Positions 46,726 through 60,199 of a stretch of DNA of 64,000 nt are shown piece by piece (the first letter of the stretch is position 1; every line of letters starts with the position of its first letter). The position numbers and the translations under genes were made by a program. The stretch is from Solen grandis. Taxonomy: Eukaryota > Mollusca > Bivalvia > Adapedonta > Solenidae. The DNA is taken from assembly GCA_021229015.1 (NCBI GenBank), contig CM037788.1, positions 52,149,369 to 52,213,368 on the forward strand, read 5' to 3'. The notes under the pieces are model-generated. The model was not told where the DNA came from, did not search any database, and worked only from the letters and a program-made list of their open reading frames with translations.

Positions 46726-47052
46726 GTCCCCTTTGGCCGAATGGTTGGAGCGTCCGCCTCGGGAGCGGGAGGTCGTGGGTTCGATCCCCGGCCGCGACAT
46801 ACCAAAGTCGTAAAAGATGGTACTGGTGTTGCCCCCTTGCTTGGCGTTCAGCATAATTATAAGGGTATAGTTCTAGAACTAGTTGTCCCGGTGTCAGGAA
46901 AATGTGACTGGGTGTAGTATCATGCCACATGTCTTCGACGTGATACTGCAGTGTGGCAGCACTATATCTGTCTCAGTAGACATCGTATCCAAATGACTGA
47001 AATATTGTCGGTTAAACCAAATAAACAAACAAACGAACGAACAAACAAACAT
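46726..47052 (+). mobile_element. tRNA-derived SINE, family A, full-length reference copy
   Basis: The most intact copy. The head at 46727-46797 has an A box TGGCCGAATGG, an anticodon arm CCGC-CTCGGGA-GCGG (CGG anticodon, Pro-like) and a B box GGTTCGATCCC, enough for an internal pol III promoter. The body follows: CGCGACATACCAAAGTCGT, CTTGCTTGGCG, GTCCCGGTGTCAGGAAAATG, TGCAGTGTGGCAGCACTATA and CCAAATGACTGAAATATTGTC. The tail is (AAAC)n with AACG variants to 47052. Non-coding. Confidence 0.9.
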
Positions 47053-47967
47053 ATACATGTACTTGAATAGTTTATGAAATAGGACTGGTGGAATGTGGTG
47101 GTACGTAGGTAAAGACATTAAGCACTACTTAGCACTACGTTCGAACCAAAACTGACTTTCGACAGTTTCAAAGTTGTATTTATGTTACAGAGGATTAAAT
47201 AAAAATTGTACAGGTTTTCATTAAATGATGAGAAAACAAATTCAAATGGACTCATGCATTTTTTTTTTCACGGAAAATTTTATTGCAATTGTTTTTCCTT
47301 TCACGTTACAGTTGAAATCAGATATCTTATTCGTAAACACAGTACATTATGCTTAATGAAATATATACACATGTATGATAATTTTGATCCACATGAAATG
47401 CTTTTATTATTATTTCATATTCTGCTAAACATTTTCCATGTACTTTGTTGATGTAGTCTAAACGCAACTTAGAATCATTTTTCTAACAAATGGACATTCT
47501 TCCCGGATACACATACGTTGGTTAATCTCAGAGGATTTGGAATACACGAAATGAAGGATAAAATAAATTCAATAAACTTAATGCATTAAGCTTTTTCATT
47601 CGGAAAATCGCCAAAATAATGTTAGAGCATCACGCGTTTTGTTTTCCGTCGTCATTGAAAAGCGGAGAGATGAATTCCAAAACCGCTAAAGTAGGTCTGG
47701 TTCGCGGTTTTGAATTAAACCATCATTTTATATAAACTCGAGTTTACTTATATTTTATATATACTGTTCGTAATAGAGAAATACCTCAAGGAATTGCGAG
47801 GTTGGGGCGCTTTAAAACCTGGTTTAAGCACCCAGTCGGTCCTTTTGCCGACTGACCGTTCTAAAGCGGTAACTTGTTGGTATTTCTGTATTTCATGTAA
47901 TGTCCTGTCTCGTGCTTTTTAACATTTTTATACACCCTCGTCTGGAGTTAGAACAATCATTTTTAAT
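47053..47967. other. Gene-free stretch with a possible repeat at 47790-47945
   Basis: At 47790-47945 GGGGCGCTTTAAAACCTGG, CCAGTCGGTCCTTTTGCCGA and CTGTCTCGTGCTTTTTAACA look like a mobile-element 3' region by composition, but no second copy is in the window. The rest is plain. Confidence 0.35.
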
Positions 47968-48204
47968 ATATACTACTCAAAATTTGCTAAGGATCACTTA
48001 GTGAATCCCATTTACTTGTGTATTTGATAGATTTGCTTTTGACGATCACCATTTTGAGTGATACCTTTTATCTGGTTTATTTGATTATTTGAGGCAATAA
48101 TAATAATCTTACATGTTGTCTTTCCAATCATTATATTAAATAATTCAAGTGTCCTGATATGCAGTGAACAATAAGTGATCCTCAGCAAATTTTGAGTAGT
48201 ATAT
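47968..48204. mobile_element. 237-bp MITE with 33-bp inverted repeats, Tc1/mariner-like
   Basis: The left end ATATACTACTCAAAATTTGC continues TAAGGATCACTTA. The right end (48172-48204) is its reverse complement with one mismatch in 33. TA flanks both ends, as expected of Tc1/mariner. The CTACTCAAAATTT end resembles known mariner termini. No transposase. High arm identity suggests a fairly young insertion. Confidence 0.8.
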
Positions 48205-50677
48205 GTGGGATTTCTCACGGGCCCTATTGGTAGTCAGAGGACACCTGAATCAGACGGCCCCTTTTCAGGAGTTTGCATCCTTTGTATTCTAATACGATAT
48301 TGTTGCTTAAATTTTACACAGTCTGCACGACAAATAAAATTGTCACTGTTTTATAAATACTTAAATGTTCAGTAAAGAAAATATTCATTTATGTATACAT
48401 TTGTTCATGAATATTCATGGGGTAAAAAGTTTTCATTTATCAATATATTCAAGGACACTATTTTTCAACTACAGTAATTGAAGAAGCAGATGGGAAGAAA
48501 ATATTGCTTAATCAGATCTCGTACAACATAAATGGCAAAAAATGAGCTGTTTCCATGACAAAAACATTTGTTGAGAGAATATATCGATGCAGATATGGTC
48601 TATAAAAAGGAGGATTGTGGGTAATGTTTTTATGAGTGGTCATCGTTCAATTGTTTTTGTTTATTTGATATCAAATTGCCTTAAATGTAAAGATGATATC
48701 AATAACGTATAACTCTACAGAATCTGAAGTTATCCAATGTGTATGTATGTACACGTGCATACAATTCTCATCCAGTATCTTTTTTTTTATATTCCCCCAA
48801 TCTCTACTTCTGGGGAGTTGTGGTGAGGCACGATTGCTGCAACTGTTGCATCTATACCTGGCATGCATCTAAAATAGAACTGATGGTGTTAAGCATTGGA
48901 ACAATCAGAAAATTTCAAGTATCTAGACGTAAAAAAAGGTTATGGTTAAGACCAAATTAAAAAAAAAAAAAAAATCATATTTGTAAAAAATATGAAATGA
49001 CATATGATTATTATGTAAATTCGACGTCTAACATATTAGTCAAATATCGTTGATTAAGGTCCACGATGCTATAAGCTTAATTGGGAGACGAATGTATACA
49101 TATTAGCATAAAGATACGCAGAAAATCTGTGCACAGATTCTACATAGATATGAGTTTTCAAATGAGGATATTTTCTTCTTCAGGTGACTGCAAAATCAAG
49201 TAACACACTGACATCATAGCAACATATCGGAACTAGTTTTTACCGTTTAAAGTAGATAATCTAGATGGCTGTGGTGGGGTAGTTGAAAGATGTTTGCATA
49301 TTTTATATCACTCTTTAAGTCAGTCACCATGTTTGTATACACTAACAGTGTTGTTATTTCTCTCTGCCTTACACGATCTCCTTCATAGGACTTCGGAAAA
49401 AGGCGTCGGATATTCCAGCGGACCTTCAACATAAAGAACACAGGGTCAACCAGTCCTAACAGAGTACGAAAGGGTTGAATGTGAAGTAACTTAACAATTT
49501 CATCAATTTTCGCATGTTGTTTCCAAACTTATTGCACCACCTACTCAATCACCAGGCTTTGTGGCCATTGCTATCCAAGAGGAAACACACAATATATTAT
49601 ACACACACATTTTACAAGCACGTGTAGCCATGTGAATAAGAAGCTTGCATCATGCGATTGTACATGTGCGCGTCCCAGAGGTTTTACTGGATTCTACAAG
49701 TCTTGTAGGCCACGAGACATTATTGATCGGTGAGGGTATTGTGAAGAATGTACTTCCAAAATGGGCCGTCAATGATACCCTTATAACAGACATTGTTAGA
49801 ACTTCTGATATACATCTACTCGTACAATGTCGATTAGGACAGAGGCTGTTATCTTATAGTATTGCAATTAAATCAACAAAATAAAATCGCCACAAATTAG
49901 ACCATATTCAATTTAATGCCCGTGTGTCTTTCTAACACAATCATATAGATGCCTTGTTTCAACAAAACGACAAATATTTGCTCAGACTAAATATCAAATC
50001 TAAAAGATACGTCGATAAAATATTTGTTGATATATAATATGAAACATATAAAACTTTAAGATGGTGTTTTCAAAGATATGTGTTAAAGCCCATCATAGAC
50101 AGGTAAAACACATACTCAGGGATATTGTATATCCAAAATGTTTAATGATAAAGTATATTAAAACCAAAGATGCATTGTATGTATAACTGCTAGTATTTTT
50201 CTCTTAACATTTGCAAGGTAAATGTGAACTATAGTATTCCCTTTGTTTTTACAAAGGTTTATTGACTAATGTATGATATTCACACCACAATACAAAATAT
50301 AATGAATTAAACAGCAAACAAGACCACACGACATATAAGTACACATTAATTGAATCTTCACATTACCGGTATATCAAATGAAACTTAATTTCTCAATTTT
50401 GCCGGAAACTAACGGTAAAGGAGAACAGCAACAACAACATACACTGTAACTTATAACTTATGTTATAAGGCTATGTTATATATTGTGGGTTTAACATATC
50501 GTTTTTTCCCTTTATATGTAAGAAATAGAAGGTCACTTGATTATTACAACATTGAGTTACAACATACAGTGTCCGTTGTATGTAGTAAAATTTTGTGGTA
50601 CGAAATTAATATACGTATATACATGTATATTGACAAGCCAATGATGTGGCGATAGTATACTTTTGATACCTTTATTA
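48205..50677. other. Gene-free stretch
   Basis: 2.5 kb with an A14 run near 48959. The ORF at 49645-49884 has moderate complexity but no recognised family or good splice sites. Nothing else is supported. Confidence 0.45.
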
Positions 50678-51140
50678 TGGTGGCATATTTCTGCCAGCCA
50701 CTTATCCACTTAGCTATGTTGAAACATTTCTGAAAAATTGTCACATATTCAGTTAGTATCTGGCAAGTAGCAAATTTTCATGTTATCTACTTAGGTATCT
50801 TAACAGGACTTAACTGTCTGTTAGTGCCCACTACTGCCAATCACATGTTCACTTATTTTAACTGGATATCATGCCTTTTTCCAGATAATTATGTGAAAAA
50901 ATGCTTGTTATCCACAAAATTTAACTGACTAACTTGAAAAAAGGCGAGATATCCAGTTATCTTAAGTGAATATATGGCTGGCAGTAGTGGGCACTAACAG
51001 GCAGTTTTGTTCTGTTAAGATACCTAAGAGGATAACACGAAAGTTTTCTACTTGTCAGATACTAACTGACTATGTGACAATTTTTCAGAAAAGTTTCGAC
51101 ATAGCTAAGTGGATAAGTGGCTGGCAGAAGTATGCCACCA
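50678..51140. mobile_element. Long-inverted-repeat MITE, copy 2 (most intact)
   Basis: Begins TGGTGGCATATTTCTGCCAG and ends CTGGCAGAAGTATGCCACCA. Over the first 42 bp the arms differ at about one position. Inverted pairing continues inward (GGTATCTTAACAGG/CTGTTAAGATACC; TTAGTGCCCACTACTGCCA/TGGCAGTAGTGGGCACTAA; AACTGGATATC/GATATCCAGTT), so about 460 bp fold into one long hairpin. TA lies at both flanks. Non-coding. Confidence 0.9.
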
Positions 51141-52245
51141 TACTTTATACATTAATTGTGTCTTGGCTTTTGAAAATAGTCCCTTATACATATCGTATGA
51201 AGCGGGAAGCGAGTAGATGGACACCTGAATAGTTTTATATTGACACCGAACCTACACTTATCTGCTAAATGCCAAACAAGAGTGCCGTCGGCATATCAGT
51301 CCATTTTATAATATTTTAGTAACGAACCCTTTCCCGAAGCAGCCGAAACAATGCCTTGACCGTCGTCTAATTAAGACCTAATTTTGATGAAACTTTCTAA
51401 TTTCATTGAAAGCAAGCATTTTCAGTTCAACCTTTATAACTTTTGTTTCGTTTCAATGTTGTATGGTATATAAATATTTTCCATGACAAAATACATTTAC
51501 CATTTTATGTCATTTGGGACTAGACATCTGCAAAAGTATCATTACAATTACAAAATGTACTTTCTTTAAGCCCTTTCATTGAATAAGGAGCCGTTTGCAA
51601 GAGCAAACAAATAAGGGAAATGTCCATATAGCACTTAAGAGACCATTCATAGCATGACGTGCATGCCCCCAGAAATAAAAATTTACAAGTTTGTTACCAG
51701 CGGGTAGTGCCAATATTTTCAGCAACAATTTAACTACCCTTTCCGACATTTTTCTTGAACTGGCATCAAATAATGTCCCATTCAAATTAATGACGCTTCC
51801 CTTAATGCTTTGCTCAAAGAGATCCTGTAAGCAATTTTAGCCCATTAAACCATGCTCTATCACTTCTGTTGTTGTCATCTGTTACTTTAGGACCTTGCAA
51901 AAACCTGTTGGTGCACAATTTGGTTACCAGCGGCATCGGAAAAACTACATTAAAATCTGAATATTCATATGGAATTTATGACAAAACTGCCATCAGTTGT
52001 CTAAATGCATGTAAATGCTAGATTGAAAATAGGAAGGATGCGACTAATATGATATAATTTTGATATCAGAAAATACATGTAGTTTGACTTTCCATTTTAA
52101 TTTCATATTTAACCAATATAATTCATAAATATAATTATGATAACGATATCAATTATGGCTGCAATTCGCAAAAGAAAGATATGCTCAGTGATGTACGTAT
52201 TTAGAGATCTGACACATTTCGATAAATATTTCTATTCTGTAGGTA
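51141..52245. other. Gene-free stretch
   Basis: Nothing that can be supported. ACAAGAGTGCCGTCGGCATA at 51277 resembles the 5' end of the 9.4-kb element type (ACAAGAGG...), but nothing beyond it matches. Confidence 0.4.
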
Positions 52246-52455
52246 GTTGTTGTTGTTGTGTTGGGGGTTACCGTCGCTGCGATAGTATTTCAATCATATA
52301 GCGACGTACAGATAATTACAGGTGGAGGAAGACCCCGAGTAAACAGAGGTACCCGGGTAGAACCACCGACCTACCGCAAGCCAGCTGGAAGGCTTCCTCA
52401 CATGAAAAATCCGAAGTCCCTACCGGGATTCGAACCCACAGCGGTCTGTAGGTAG
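52246..52455 (-). mobile_element. SINE family B (CAA-tailed), most complete copy
   Basis: On the minus strand: CTGTGGGTTCGAATCCCGGT (B box), a middle with CATGTGAGGAAGCCTTCCAG, GGTCGGTGGTTCTACCCGGG, ACTCGGGGTCTTCCTCCACC, ATATGATTGAAATACTATCG and a (CAA)n tail. The B box is good; the A-box end is eroded. It shares about 110 bp with 22189-22322, which stops exactly where its GT microsatellite starts. Confidence 0.85.
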
Positions 52456-54782
52456 TGGTTATAATAACAACACTAAACACTAATGAGGATGGAAATAATT
52501 TCAGACGCTAAATACGCACATCCAATATTGTAACCAATGTTTGGTCTACAGCCGGTCGAATTTAGGGCATTTCTAAAGGTTGTTACACATAAGACAACTT
52601 AAGAGCTGACAGCCTGCAGTAACACATAGTGATGAAGTAGTATTATATACACACCCTTTTCTGACACATTGGTTGAACTATTTCAAACTATGCAATTGTG
52701 ATCTTCTAGTAGCATTTAAACTTTAGTTGTAACAGAGACCGAACCAAATGCTTCCATTTTAAAGTTTTAACAGCCGGTATTTATGATAAATAATTGTGAC
52801 AGTCTCTGAGTAGAGGAACTATGGGTGGCATACTCACATTGTTCACGGCTATGGAGGCGTCGAAAGAAAGCCCTTACTTTAAGGAAGAACGTGTCCTTAT
52901 TTCTCATCGGTTCCCTATTTAAAAAACTTTCCTCAATACGAAGCCGCACGTTCCGTCAACATAATTGATTGAAATGTTCTCATCACTACATGTATTTTCT
53001 ACAGAATCAATAGAATCTTGATCTTCCTTTTTTCGACAAGAATGAATAAAGTATCAGTAGGTCGTATTTTGATATTCTTTATGTTTTTTTTGTGCAATTC
53101 AAGAAAAACAATTTTCAACCATTTCACGAGAAGCATGTCTGCTTCTTTTTAACAAATTATGCGAATTATACGAACGTGGAAATTTTTTTATCAACCGTAT
53201 GGTACCTAAAATGATGATAAAATTACGCTAACGTCATCAGAAATTACAGGTATCTTCAACAAATCATCTTTGATTTAGTTCGCCAAAATATTAGTGCTTT
53301 TTGATCACCTGCACTTAGAACTAGAACTGAATTAACTTGCAAGTTTTACTTTGTACATTTTAATGTCTTTCGCAATGTTTCTACATTTTACCATTTCTTG
53401 TTCTCAAGGGAACTTACTACATGCACATGTTTACCACAGTTGGTGTGTCCTTAGGCCATATCCTCTGTGCATCGGGACATATTTTCAGCTAAAAACTATC
53501 GGGATCTGCGTAAATGACCGTGATGCTGATTCACTGCACATTATTGACAGAAGTTGAAAATGGTTTCTGTCTGACCCGTTGATATTACCAATGAACACTG
53601 AATAATTTGCTGTCTAATCAGGCCTTTTTTGTCAAGTAATCCAACATTTAAGTCAGCAGAGATTCTGTCTCATCAGACAAACGTTATACCAAATCATCTG
53701 GCCAGATCATCTGTTTTAGGCGGTGTCAAAGAACTTGTCAACTTTTTACTCTGAACAATTCTTTAGTCGTCACCAGGGTTGGTCACACCATTACTGGACA
53801 AAATATCGTCGTTAAATTAGTTTACCAGCCATAATTCGAAAACTAGCCAGCTTTTCTCAGACAGTCTGACCGTTTTTATTGCTGTCATTTTGCTTAATCA
53901 GTAGCTGTTCGCCCCCTTATTGTATTTTTAATTGTTTGATATTCACTGAACTTGATATAAATATTTATATGCTTATTAATACTGACAAATTTGGTAACTA
54001 TCCAAATTATCTCGAGTTACGGCCCTTCCATCACTGAAACTTGCTAAAACCACAACTGTCCGCTCCCTTGCTGAGGAATTGATTGTACAATTGTCACCAA
54101 ACTTGACAAAACTGTTTATCGCATGCATAATTTCATGTTCCGGAAAAACTATACTTTCTTTTGCGCAAAATTACAACTATCTTCTCTATTGCTTCAACAA
54201 CTTGTGCTGACGTATCTCGGGAGACAGTTTCACTCCGATATGTGAAATAATAATAATGTTCTCGCCTCATCCTAGGGAAAGCAGTGGCTTAAAAGACGGC
54301 GTCTGTGTTGTGACTTACGGTATTTATCGTGACGCTTTACTTATCATTTGGAATAGTATTACCTGTTCAAAGTTATGACATCAAACAACATTTTAAATTT
54401 TTATATATACATGGAGTTTTGAAAGAATATACCATAACCTTTCAATCACGTAGTGATATGTAATTACATGTATGTTGTATTACATTAATGTAATGTACAC
54501 TTTTTCATCAAGGTGTCTCGTATGTGTTTGCTTAAATGTTCGACATGTACATGCGATTATATTTGGTATTACAGTTTGTTGGTAGGAAAAAAATCATACT
54601 TTTTCATCTTCTTTCTTTTTTTTTTATTTTTTGAAAAAAAAAAATCTTTTTTGAAAGATGTGCAAAGAACATAACGCTTAAAATGATACTACTCTCACTT
54701 ATACTGATATTTACTGAACAGTTTATTGTGTTAACCCTTTCCCTCATAGAGGACACCATGAAAAGACCTATGCGAACTGCAT
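52456..54782. other. Gene-free stretch
   Basis: 2.3 kb. At 53800-54200 phrases such as GACAAATTTGGTAACTATCC and ATCTCGAGTTACGGCCCTTC hint at old copies of a diverged repeat, but no clean unit could be defined. No exon is supported. Confidence 0.4.
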
Positions 54783-54827
54783 AAAACCAGATCAGCCTGC
54801 GAGTAACTCGCAGGCTGATCAGGTTTT
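54783..54827. repeat. Near-perfect 22-bp-arm hairpin
   Basis: AAAACCAGATCAGCCTGCGA plus GT (54783-54804) pairs with 54806-54827 with one mismatch and a single-base centre. It sits in TTAACCCTTTCCC...GTGCTGTTCGCTG, a context I recall as a common clam repeat. It is almost a perfect palindrome, so it may be under-represented in clones. Confidence 0.85.
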
Positions 54828-55084
54828 GTGCTGTTCGCTGCTCACACAAGATCAATACACATTATAAATTCAAATGACCGTGTTAGTTTACTGCTTCAAA
54901 TCAATGTTTTAATGAGGTGGGTGCTTTATTTTTTATCATAAGTACATCGCATCCCCTTGTGTTTTAGGCCCTTTTTTTCTGATCAAAAAATAAACTGCAT
55001 GACTTAAAGTTATTGGTTTATCAAAACAATTTTCTGTAATGATGTTTCTACGGAGGTACAGCGAGGACATGGTGTTTTTCTTCT
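54828..55084. other. Spacer
   Basis: Nothing recognised. Confidence 0.5.
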
Positions 55085-55700
<616 letters not shown>

Positions 55701-57644
55701 AGATTTTTTTTTTTTTTTTAATACCATGTTTCCTCTGTGCTTCGGTATGTTTCAGTTTTGAACGGTAATATTTACTTGGCAATCTTATAATTGCATTAAA
55801 AATGTTTCACTTTTCAAGATGTTTAAAAAATCGATACAACCAAGCAGCTACAATAATCATGAAATAAATAATTTTATTCTCAAAAAAGATGAGTTACATT
55901 TTCTCAAACACATAGGCAAAGGGTATAATCATATTGAAATATGTGCTAAACAGTCATTCACTTTAACATGAGTGTATATCGATTCAAATGTAGCAAAACA
56001 CAAGACTAAATCGGTTAGTATGTCAAGGGCATATTTGATCTTGTATCAAGGGAATTGCTAACTCTTTTATGGCTTGTTTCCAAAATTATTGGCCATGAAT
56101 TGGGTAATTTTCATCCATCGGAACTTAGTTTATCTCCGAACACACTCCTTTTATAGCATGAATGAAATGCCACTTAGAGATTTGATTTGCACTTTCTACC
56201 AGATCAATGAAACACGCAAATATTTTGGTAAAGCTTTGCACTGAAACTTAAACGCTAAAATGGTGTTTGGAAATCGTTTTGATACAAAATTTTAATACAT
56301 ATACTTGTATGTATACAGATAAAACCATATCGGAAGTCCACAAATGTTATATTTTTTTTCATGGAAAATGCATCTCTTCCACATAAGATATACTAAAACA
56401 CATTGGTAAGAACGCTAGAGATGTGTTGGACACAACATTTTAATTCATCTATGTGAAAATTGAAAAATCGTTTCCAGTTTTAAGATTGTTTAGTTTACGT
56501 GAGATTAAAATTTATTTAGTTTCGATTAAAAGTGTATTTCACGCCAAATGTATTACGATTTCGGAAGGACGAGACCTGAGTATCTCAAACCGTGATGGAA
56601 TTGTTTACAAATATAATCCCATTATACATTCAATTGTACTACGCCTTCCTAAAGTAAACATACATACACATGAAGTACTGTACAAATGTCAAAATGCAAT
56701 GAATCGATTTTTAAATACAAATCGTGACACAACACTGTTATTGGTTGAGTCACGATGAATTCGGGACAAAATCAGATGGTTTTTGTTATTGTGGCGGAAT
56801 GCTAGTTAGCCGACAATAATTTATGGTTGATCCTCGCCTCCCAGGTAAAGGCCCTTGTTCTTTATCAAGCAAAACTACTTTTTTATTCCGAACGCATGCA
56901 GCTTTATGAGCAACAGCACTCTGTCTGGGATACCAAACCAGAAATCAAAATGATTGTATCAAAATGTATACCAGTCCCTAAGATTATAGGCCCATAAACA
57001 TTTCAGCTGTAAGTTTGAGCATTATGTATTGCCACCGACAAACTTGCGTGTGGTCTATGGAGTTCTTCTGATTTACGTCCTTGGTCTTGATAGCGTTATG
57101 TAATGTATAAAACAAAAAAATATCTTATAGGCGTCGACGTCAGACGGAGAGATGTCTGCTGTGACTGATATGTCAGACCGCTGGACAGATTGTTGATCGT
57201 CAGATTTATAAAATGAATGTTTGCTTTTTTGTTCTTTAAAAATATTTCAACCCGTAAATCAAAGTAAAAGGTCAAGTTGATGCGTATTTATAGATTTGGA
57301 TAAACAACAGTGCGTAACTGTCAATGATAAATAAAAGTTTTTGACATTTATAGATATGGTGGAAGCATCTTCTCCTCTGTGAAGCAGTGCTTGAATTTCT
57401 CTTTGCATAATAATGATAACATGTTTCTTCCCCGCAAATATTTCCCCCATTGTTTGATTCAGTTTATTTGTAAGCAAATATTACCGAAAGCTTTTTTAAA
57501 ATTAGGTGAAAAAATACATAAATTTTACCTGCAGAACAGCCAAAATAATCAATATTTGAATACAGGTAACCAGAATCAGTCCGCATGAAAATGTGTAACT
57601 GATCGGTAAGCTGTTGTCCTCACAAGACATTCACACACGGACAT
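55701..57644. other. Gene-free stretch
   Basis: The ORF at 56453-56758 (101 codons) is not repetitive but shows no family motif and lacks a splice context I would trust. Nothing else is recognised. Confidence 0.45.
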
Positions 57645-57876
57645 ATATTTGTTGGTTTGAACGTCCACCTCGGTAGTTCTTATAATAGTACTAGTTGCTC
57701 ACTGCATGGCACCCTACCTTAACCTTAAGGTATTTCAAGAAGGACTTGCTTGGCCGATGTCGGGTTCTATGAGAGTGGTACCATGTCATGTGCCTGCAGT
57801 GTATTGCAGCACAATGTCTGTATCGAATATCCAAATGACTAATATCCTGTCGGTGGGACGTGAAACCCAAAGCAGA
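57645..57876 (+). mobile_element. SINE family A, rearranged copy
   Basis: 57645-57668 (TTTGTTGGTTTGAACGTCCA) is a minus-oriented SINE tail. From about 57720 a plus-oriented body follows: CTTGCTTGGCCGATGTCGGG, ATGTCATGTGCCTGCAGTGT and CCAAATGACTAATATCCTGT, ending GGGACGTGAAACCCAAAGCA. Two insertions or an inversion are implied. Confidence 0.6.
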
Positions 57877-58459
57877 TTTGCCGGGAAAGAAGTTCTTTGG
57901 ACTAATTACATTTGTCGCTTGGATACTGTGTACAGTTTTATTGTAAAATAAGATCAATAAAATTAGATCAATGAATACATGAACATATGATCCCGACATC
58001 ACGCATTTCATGTTACAAATCTCAGCTGTTCTGTTTAATACGACGAAGACAGTCCGAAAACAGACAAATACATGCTGCCTTGTTTCACTTGTTTTTCATT
58101 AGTATGCATCGATAATCATATACTCCACCCGAGAGATGGGCAAATAGGTGTAAGACACATGCCCTTAATAGTATTTCACTGATTCATACTATCTTGAAAA
58201 TAAATAAGAAATGTTTTATCAATGTCTACCCGGAAGAACAATATTAGGTGAAGTAAATGTATAAAACAATTGCGTATTACGTATAATATTATTTTGGGTA
58301 CATGTAATATATTACAGTGTTTGACTGAAAATCGCATTGTGAATTTATATAAGTATGTACCAATCTTTACTTAAGAAGATGTTATTTTTTTATGAGTCAA
58401 TGTAGATTGACAGTTTAAATCTACACATTTGTCTATATTTTATACTATTTCAAGAGTAT
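57877..58459. other. Gene-free stretch
   Basis: Nothing recognised. Confidence 0.5.
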
Positions 58460-58590
58460 TTAGACATGGAATGTCAATCTTATTTTACGTGACTGTATAA
58501 TTATCAATTATTATTTGTAAAATATTTGTATAACGATGTACGTATGTACAAGTGAAATAAACTATATGTTCTGTTCTATTCTAAATTAGT
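58460..58590 (+). mobile_element. Possible LINE 3' tail
   Basis: GATGTACGTATGTACAAGTG, then AAATAAACTATATGTTCTGT and TCTATTCTA, resembles LINE 3' ends with a short repeated tail. No coding part is left upstream. Confidence 0.25.
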
Positions 58591-58806
58591 AAGAAAATGT
58601 CTTATCTGCTTATTATATTAATGTTGGCAAACTGTTACACTTATACCTAATCATCATTATAAAGATGTTCTTGTATAAAAGGGTTAATAAATCCTGAGCT
58701 ATTTCACACTTTAATCATGTTCCTTTTCACGACGACAGAGAAACAATTTTTAACAACTCATAATAATCATTTTCGGCAGGTTTTAGGTCCAGCTCTTGTG
58801 TTTTGG
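58591..58806. other. Spacer
   Basis: Nothing recognised. Confidence 0.5.
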
Positions 58807-58858
58807 GAGGTCGTGAACCCTTGGTCTTGTACGTAACCACTGGACCACAGCACCAAAC
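58807..58858 (-). mobile_element. tRNA-like SINE head remnant (family C)
   Basis: On the minus strand TTTGGTGCTGTGGTCCAGTG, then GTTACGTACAAGACCAAGGG and TTCACGACC. The GTGGTCCAGTGGT A-box side is identical to 37111. The B box (GGGTTCACGACC) is mutated. Confidence 0.5.
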
Positions 58859-60199
58859 TTTAATCACGTCCAGAACTTTTATCAAGCGAGGGTTCATTAC
58901 ATGGATCATTCTGTGAGCAATGTTGAAAAAATTTATGCATTTGAATTAAAATATTATCTGCTTTTTTGAAATCTTTGTAATTTTTATTTACACCGATTGG
59001 CATACATCTTGGACTAAATAATTGACGTTTAACCAGTTACACATGATTTATGTGAATAAAATTGGGCTATAACCATAGCAGTAAACAGAAGGTTTTAGTT
59101 GCAGTTTTAATAGTTTTTCCTAATGTTGCTAAAACAAACCCAATCAGTGCGCATTGTGTTTTTTGAAAAATACATATCTTACATTCCTGTCGAAGCTTAA
59201 TGATGAAAATACAAGAATTTCTGCGTTAAGTGTTTGGAAACAACAAATATTGTGCGTTCGTATTGATATGTTTTAACTCCCAAGTACTTCAACAATGTAT
59301 GGTTTTTATTGGGTTTCTTTAAATTTTACAAGGTTCTTTGTAGACAAGTAGGCAGTTCCTTGATTGTTGCAATTGTTTCTCATTCCAGACACCAAGCTGC
59401 GTTTCTTGAAATGATCATGTTTTCCAACAAAATTTGCCCTTTGAGTCTGAAACCCCTTTAGCACAGCCTGTATGTGATATTTGCTGCATCGTTTTCTTAC
59501 AATTGCATTTACAATTACATTTCTTCAATACTCCCAGATAATGTCAGTTGTGGCATTATATATCTATGCAACAAATTGATGATGACTTTCCTCATATATA
59601 TCTTCTGTCTGACCGACGTCAATATACTTATATTGCTAAAGATTAAGAAGCTTTAAGCAACTCATGGTATTTTAGAATAAGACTTATTTCATTACATATA
59701 TTGAAAATTTTAGATGACGTGCGCAGCTAACGTTATTCGTTAATTTGTCACCACGTCGACTCTACCCCTCTGAAATTTTGCAATGCAATAAAACTGGTTT
59801 GAAAACTATGTTTTCGGTATCACCACCAACGTTGCAATAGTGAAGACCGGTGTTTAGCGCATCTGTCCCCTTGGGCATTATTTACTAATCAGCGACAGAC
59901 CTGCGATACCTTTTACTTTTATGGCCGTACTATGTGTGAAACCGTGATTACACTTTTATGATTCTTCTATCTAGTTAGCGAACGTGAAATCTGTCCTCGA
60001 GGACAAAACGATACAAAGGATTTCTTATCTATATGTTTGTCCAATTTGCAGTAAAACCTTTTTTATGTCACCCATACCTTGATAAATCGTAAAACAAAGA
60101 TTCCATTAGGGAGACGCTTTCAATTTCACCTTCAAGGGTCACCATATTTCAGCCTGAAGCTAACCTGTGCAGTACTGTCCATTCTTGATGTGCTAGAAG
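58859..60199. other. Gene-free stretch
   Basis: A perfect 14-bp palindrome TGTCCTCGAGGACA is at 59992-60005. No exon or mobile element is supported. Confidence 0.45.

Noticed and set aside
46727..46797. Genuine tRNA-Pro gene
   Set aside because: It has A and B boxes but is joined to a SINE body and AAAC tail, and the same head recurs in other copies.
19010..48430. Shared word TGAATATTCATG(A/G)GGTAAA at about 19022 and 48408
   Set aside because: Similarity does not extend beyond about 20 bp, and the core is a simple palindrome that can recur by chance.
49645..49884. 79-codon ORF of moderate complexity
   Set aside because: No family recognised and no acceptable acceptor at its start.
56453..56758. 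101-codon ORF
   Set aside because: No motif, AT-biased codons, no promoter or splice signals that I trust.
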